Below are positions 62,350 to 64,000 of a stretch of 64,000 nt of DNA, piece after piece. This stretch comes from Marinobacterium stanieri (GTDB taxonomy: Bacteria; Pseudomonadota; Gammaproteobacteria; Pseudomonadales; Balneatricaceae): assembly GCF_900155945.1 (NCBI RefSeq), contig NZ_FTMN01000002.1:434001-498000 (forward strand), written 5' to 3'. The position numbers and the translations under genes were made by a program. The notes below the pieces were generated by a model. That model saw only the letters and a list, made by a program, of their open reading frames with translations. It had not been told where the DNA came from and did no database searches. Position 1 is the first letter of the stretch. Each line of letters opens with the position of its first letter.

Positions 62350-64000
62350 GTGCCCTCTCCCCTACTGACGTTTCGCAAATCACTGATATCCGTTGCCATT
62401 GGTCTGGCCAGTACCCAGGCACTTGCCGCTGAAGCTGATCTGAACACGACCGTCATTACGGCCAACCGAGCTGCGACCAGTATTGCTGATATCCCGGCCA
62501 CCGTACGTGTGATCGAAGCCGAGCAGATCCAGCAGCAGATGCGCGGCGGCAGTGATTTCAAGGATGCCTTGGCGCAGCTGATCCCCAGCCTGGATGCCGG
62601 CAGTCAGGGGCGGACCAACTATGGTCAGTACATGCGCGGACGCTCCATTCTGGTCATGATCGACGGGGTGTCACTCATCTCCAGCCGCAGCGTGAGCCGT
62701 CAGTTCGAGTCTATCGACCCGTTCAACATTGCCCGCATTGAAGTGATCTCCGGCGCCAGCTCCGTCTACGGTGGCGGTGGTACGGGCGGTGTCATCAACA
62801 TTATTACGCGCAAGGGCACACCGGGCGAACCCCGCTTCGATCTGGAAACCGGCGTGAAGAGTGGCTTCCACAGTGACGATCTGGACAGTCAGCTGGCAGG
62901 TGCCGTCAGTGGCGGCAATGACCGCATGGACTATAGGATTTCTGCCTCACTGCGCAAAACCGGCGCCTTCTACAACACTGAGGATGAAGAGATCCTGCAG
63001 GACATCACCCAGACCTCGTCCCAGTATGGCGATCAGGTCGACCTGATGGCCAACACTGGCATCCAGCTGGATGACGAACAGCACCTTCAGTTGACGGCCC
63101 AGTATTTCAAGAACGAACAGGATGCTGACCGCTTCTCCTACTTCGGCCCCAACTATGCCGGCTTCACCGACCCGTCACAGGTATCCGTAGAGGATGGGCT
63201 GCAACTGGATGACCAGCCGGAAACCGAGCGCAAGTTGCTGAACCTGCAATACGCCAATGATGACCTGATGGGCCAGCAGCTGTTGGTGCAGGGGTTCTAT
63301 CGCAGCGAAGCACTGCAGTTCTACCCCTTCCCGCGTGCGGCAAGCCAGACTGTCAGCGCCTCCAATCAGGAAACCGAAGTCTATGGCCTCAAGGCTGTTA
63401 TGGTCAGCCAGCTGAGTGCGGATACCTCACTCACCTACGGTGCCGACCTGAGCCGGGAAACCTTCGACAGTCGCCAGCAGTATTATAATTTTGCCGATGC
63501 CGCAGCCAGCGGTGGCCTGGTCTACAACCCCGATGTCAGCACTGGTCGCTACCCCGGCGTTGAAATCGATGAGATGGCGCTGTTCTTGCAAGCCAACAGC
63601 CAGGTGACTGATCAGCTGACCCTGAACGGTGGTCTGCGTTATCAGTATGCCAATGCCAAGATCGACGACTTTGTCGATACCGACCAGCAGTACCTGGTCG
63701 CCACTGGTCAGCTGCCCTATGCCGACGCCGTGCCGGGCGGTGAAGCCGATTACAACACCACCCTGTTCAACCTGGGCGCGGTCTACTCACTGACCCCGGA
63801 ACACCAGCTTTATGCCAATTTCTCACAAGGCTTTGAAGTGCCGGACCCGGCCAAATATTACGGCTACGGCAACTACGATGGCAGCAACCTGATCTCCGGC
63901 ATCAACGTGGCGGACAACAAGGCAGACGCCCTCAAGACCGACTCCTACGAACTGGGCTGGCGTTATGACGATGGTCAGCTGCGCACCCAGCTGTCGGCCT
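62350..64000 (+). CDS. TonB-dependent ferric-siderophore receptor, IutA-like; 3' end outside window
   Basis: 550 codons seen, starting at a GTG (62350) nine bases after AAAGGAG. A signal peptide ends at ALAA. The plug domain carries VIEAEQIQQQMRGGSDFKDALAQLIPSLDAGSQGRTNYGQYMRGRSILVMIDGV and RIEVISGASSVYGGGGTGGVINIITRKG, followed by barrel strands such as YANFSQGFEVPDPAKYYG and SYELGWR. By memory of family sequences it most resembles the aerobactin receptor IutA; no siderophore synthesis genes are visible here. It imports iron-siderophore with TonB energy. A Fur-like site lies upstream. Confidence 0.87.
   Translation, partial: MPSPLLTFRKSLISVAIGLASTQALAAEADLNTTVITANRAATSIADIPATVRVIEAEQIQQQMRGGSDFKDALAQLIPSLDAGSQGRTNYGQYMRGRSILVMIDGVSLISSRSVSRQFESIDPFNIARIEVISGASSVYGGGGTGGVINIITRKGTPGEPRFDLETGVKSGFHSDDLDSQLAGAVSGGNDRMDYRISASLRKTGAFYNTEDEEILQDITQTSSQYGDQVDLMANTGIQLDDEQHLQLTAQYFKNEQDADRFSYFGPNYAGFTDPSQVSVEDGLQLDDQPETERKLLNLQYANDDLMGQQLLVQGFYRSEALQFYPFPRAASQTVSASNQETEVYGLKAVMVSQLSADTSLTYGADLSRETFDSRQQYYNFADAAASGGLVYNPDVSTGRYPGVEIDEMALFLQANSQVTDQLTLNGGLRYQYANAKIDDFVDTDQQYLVATGQLPYADAVPGGEADYNTTLFNLGAVYSLTPEHQLYANFSQGFEVPDPAKYYGYGNYDGSNLISGINVADNKADALKTDSYELGWRYDDGQLRTQLSA

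Noticed and set aside
1-64000. A prophage, integrative element or genomic island covering the qhp genes
   Set aside because: No integrase, tRNA target, direct-repeat ends or phage structural genes were seen, and base composition looks even by eye. Past gene transfer of the operons cannot be excluded without comparison.

Overview
The window reads as chromosome of a marine, aerobic gammaproteobacterium, most like Marinobacterium or a related Oceanospirillales genus. This is inferred from protein character, many c-di-GMP enzymes, sigma-54 promoters and the quinohemoprotein amine dehydrogenase (QHNDH) genes. There is no tRNA, rRNA, CRISPR array, prophage or complete insertion sequence. The only transposase-like gene is a REP-associated tyrosine transposase (RAYT).

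The theme of the first 45 kb is oxidation of primary amines in the periplasm. Two QHNDH structural operons lie on the minus strand, both ordered qhpA-D-C-B. Copy 1 (6910-11478) ends at a terminator after qhpB. Copy 2 (28868-37265) continues into the maturation genes qhpF, qhpE and qhpG, so copy 1 probably borrows these in trans. Around them are two aldehyde dehydrogenases (1176-2591 and 11929-13419), an outer-membrane porin (2664-3992), an AcoR-type sigma-54 activator (4146-6107), and a response regulator with a 2110-residue hybrid kinase (37503-44572). Two control circuits can be read by eye. Copy 1 and the 11929 dehydrogenase diverge from two near-consensus -24/-12 promoters that share four 17-bp palindromes. 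Copy 2 and the porin each have four half-sites on an exact 10-bp period, placed identically relative to a candidate -10 box, as expected for an OmpR-family regulator.

From 13.4 to 28.9 kb: GNAT, small DMT-type transporter, nitroreductase, Crp/Fnr-like and TetR regulators; three diguanylate cyclases, two of them paired with solute-binding proteins; LysE exporter; SfsA; a DsrE/rhodanese operon behind a perfect AT-rich palindrome; TrmK; an HPP-family protein; and a threonine dehydratase behind an Ile/Thr-rich leader peptide and attenuator.

From 44.5 to 53 kb: a third binding-protein/c-di-GMP enzyme pair; two lipoproteins; a TMEM165/GDT1-type transporter under a yybP-ykoY-like (manganese) riboswitch; a DUF2252 protein; a di-heme peroxidase with a Fur-like site; and the RAYT with REP sequences and a tandem duplication.

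From 53 kb to the end: purC, an M48 lipoprotein peptidase, HxlR and YdhR-type genes, a MITE-like palindromic element, etfA-etfB with an acyl-CoA synthetase and a divergent AraC-type regulator, and a GntR/FCD regulator divergent from an IutA-like TonB receptor cut by the window end.

All identifications come from reading motifs and family resemblance. No database search was run.
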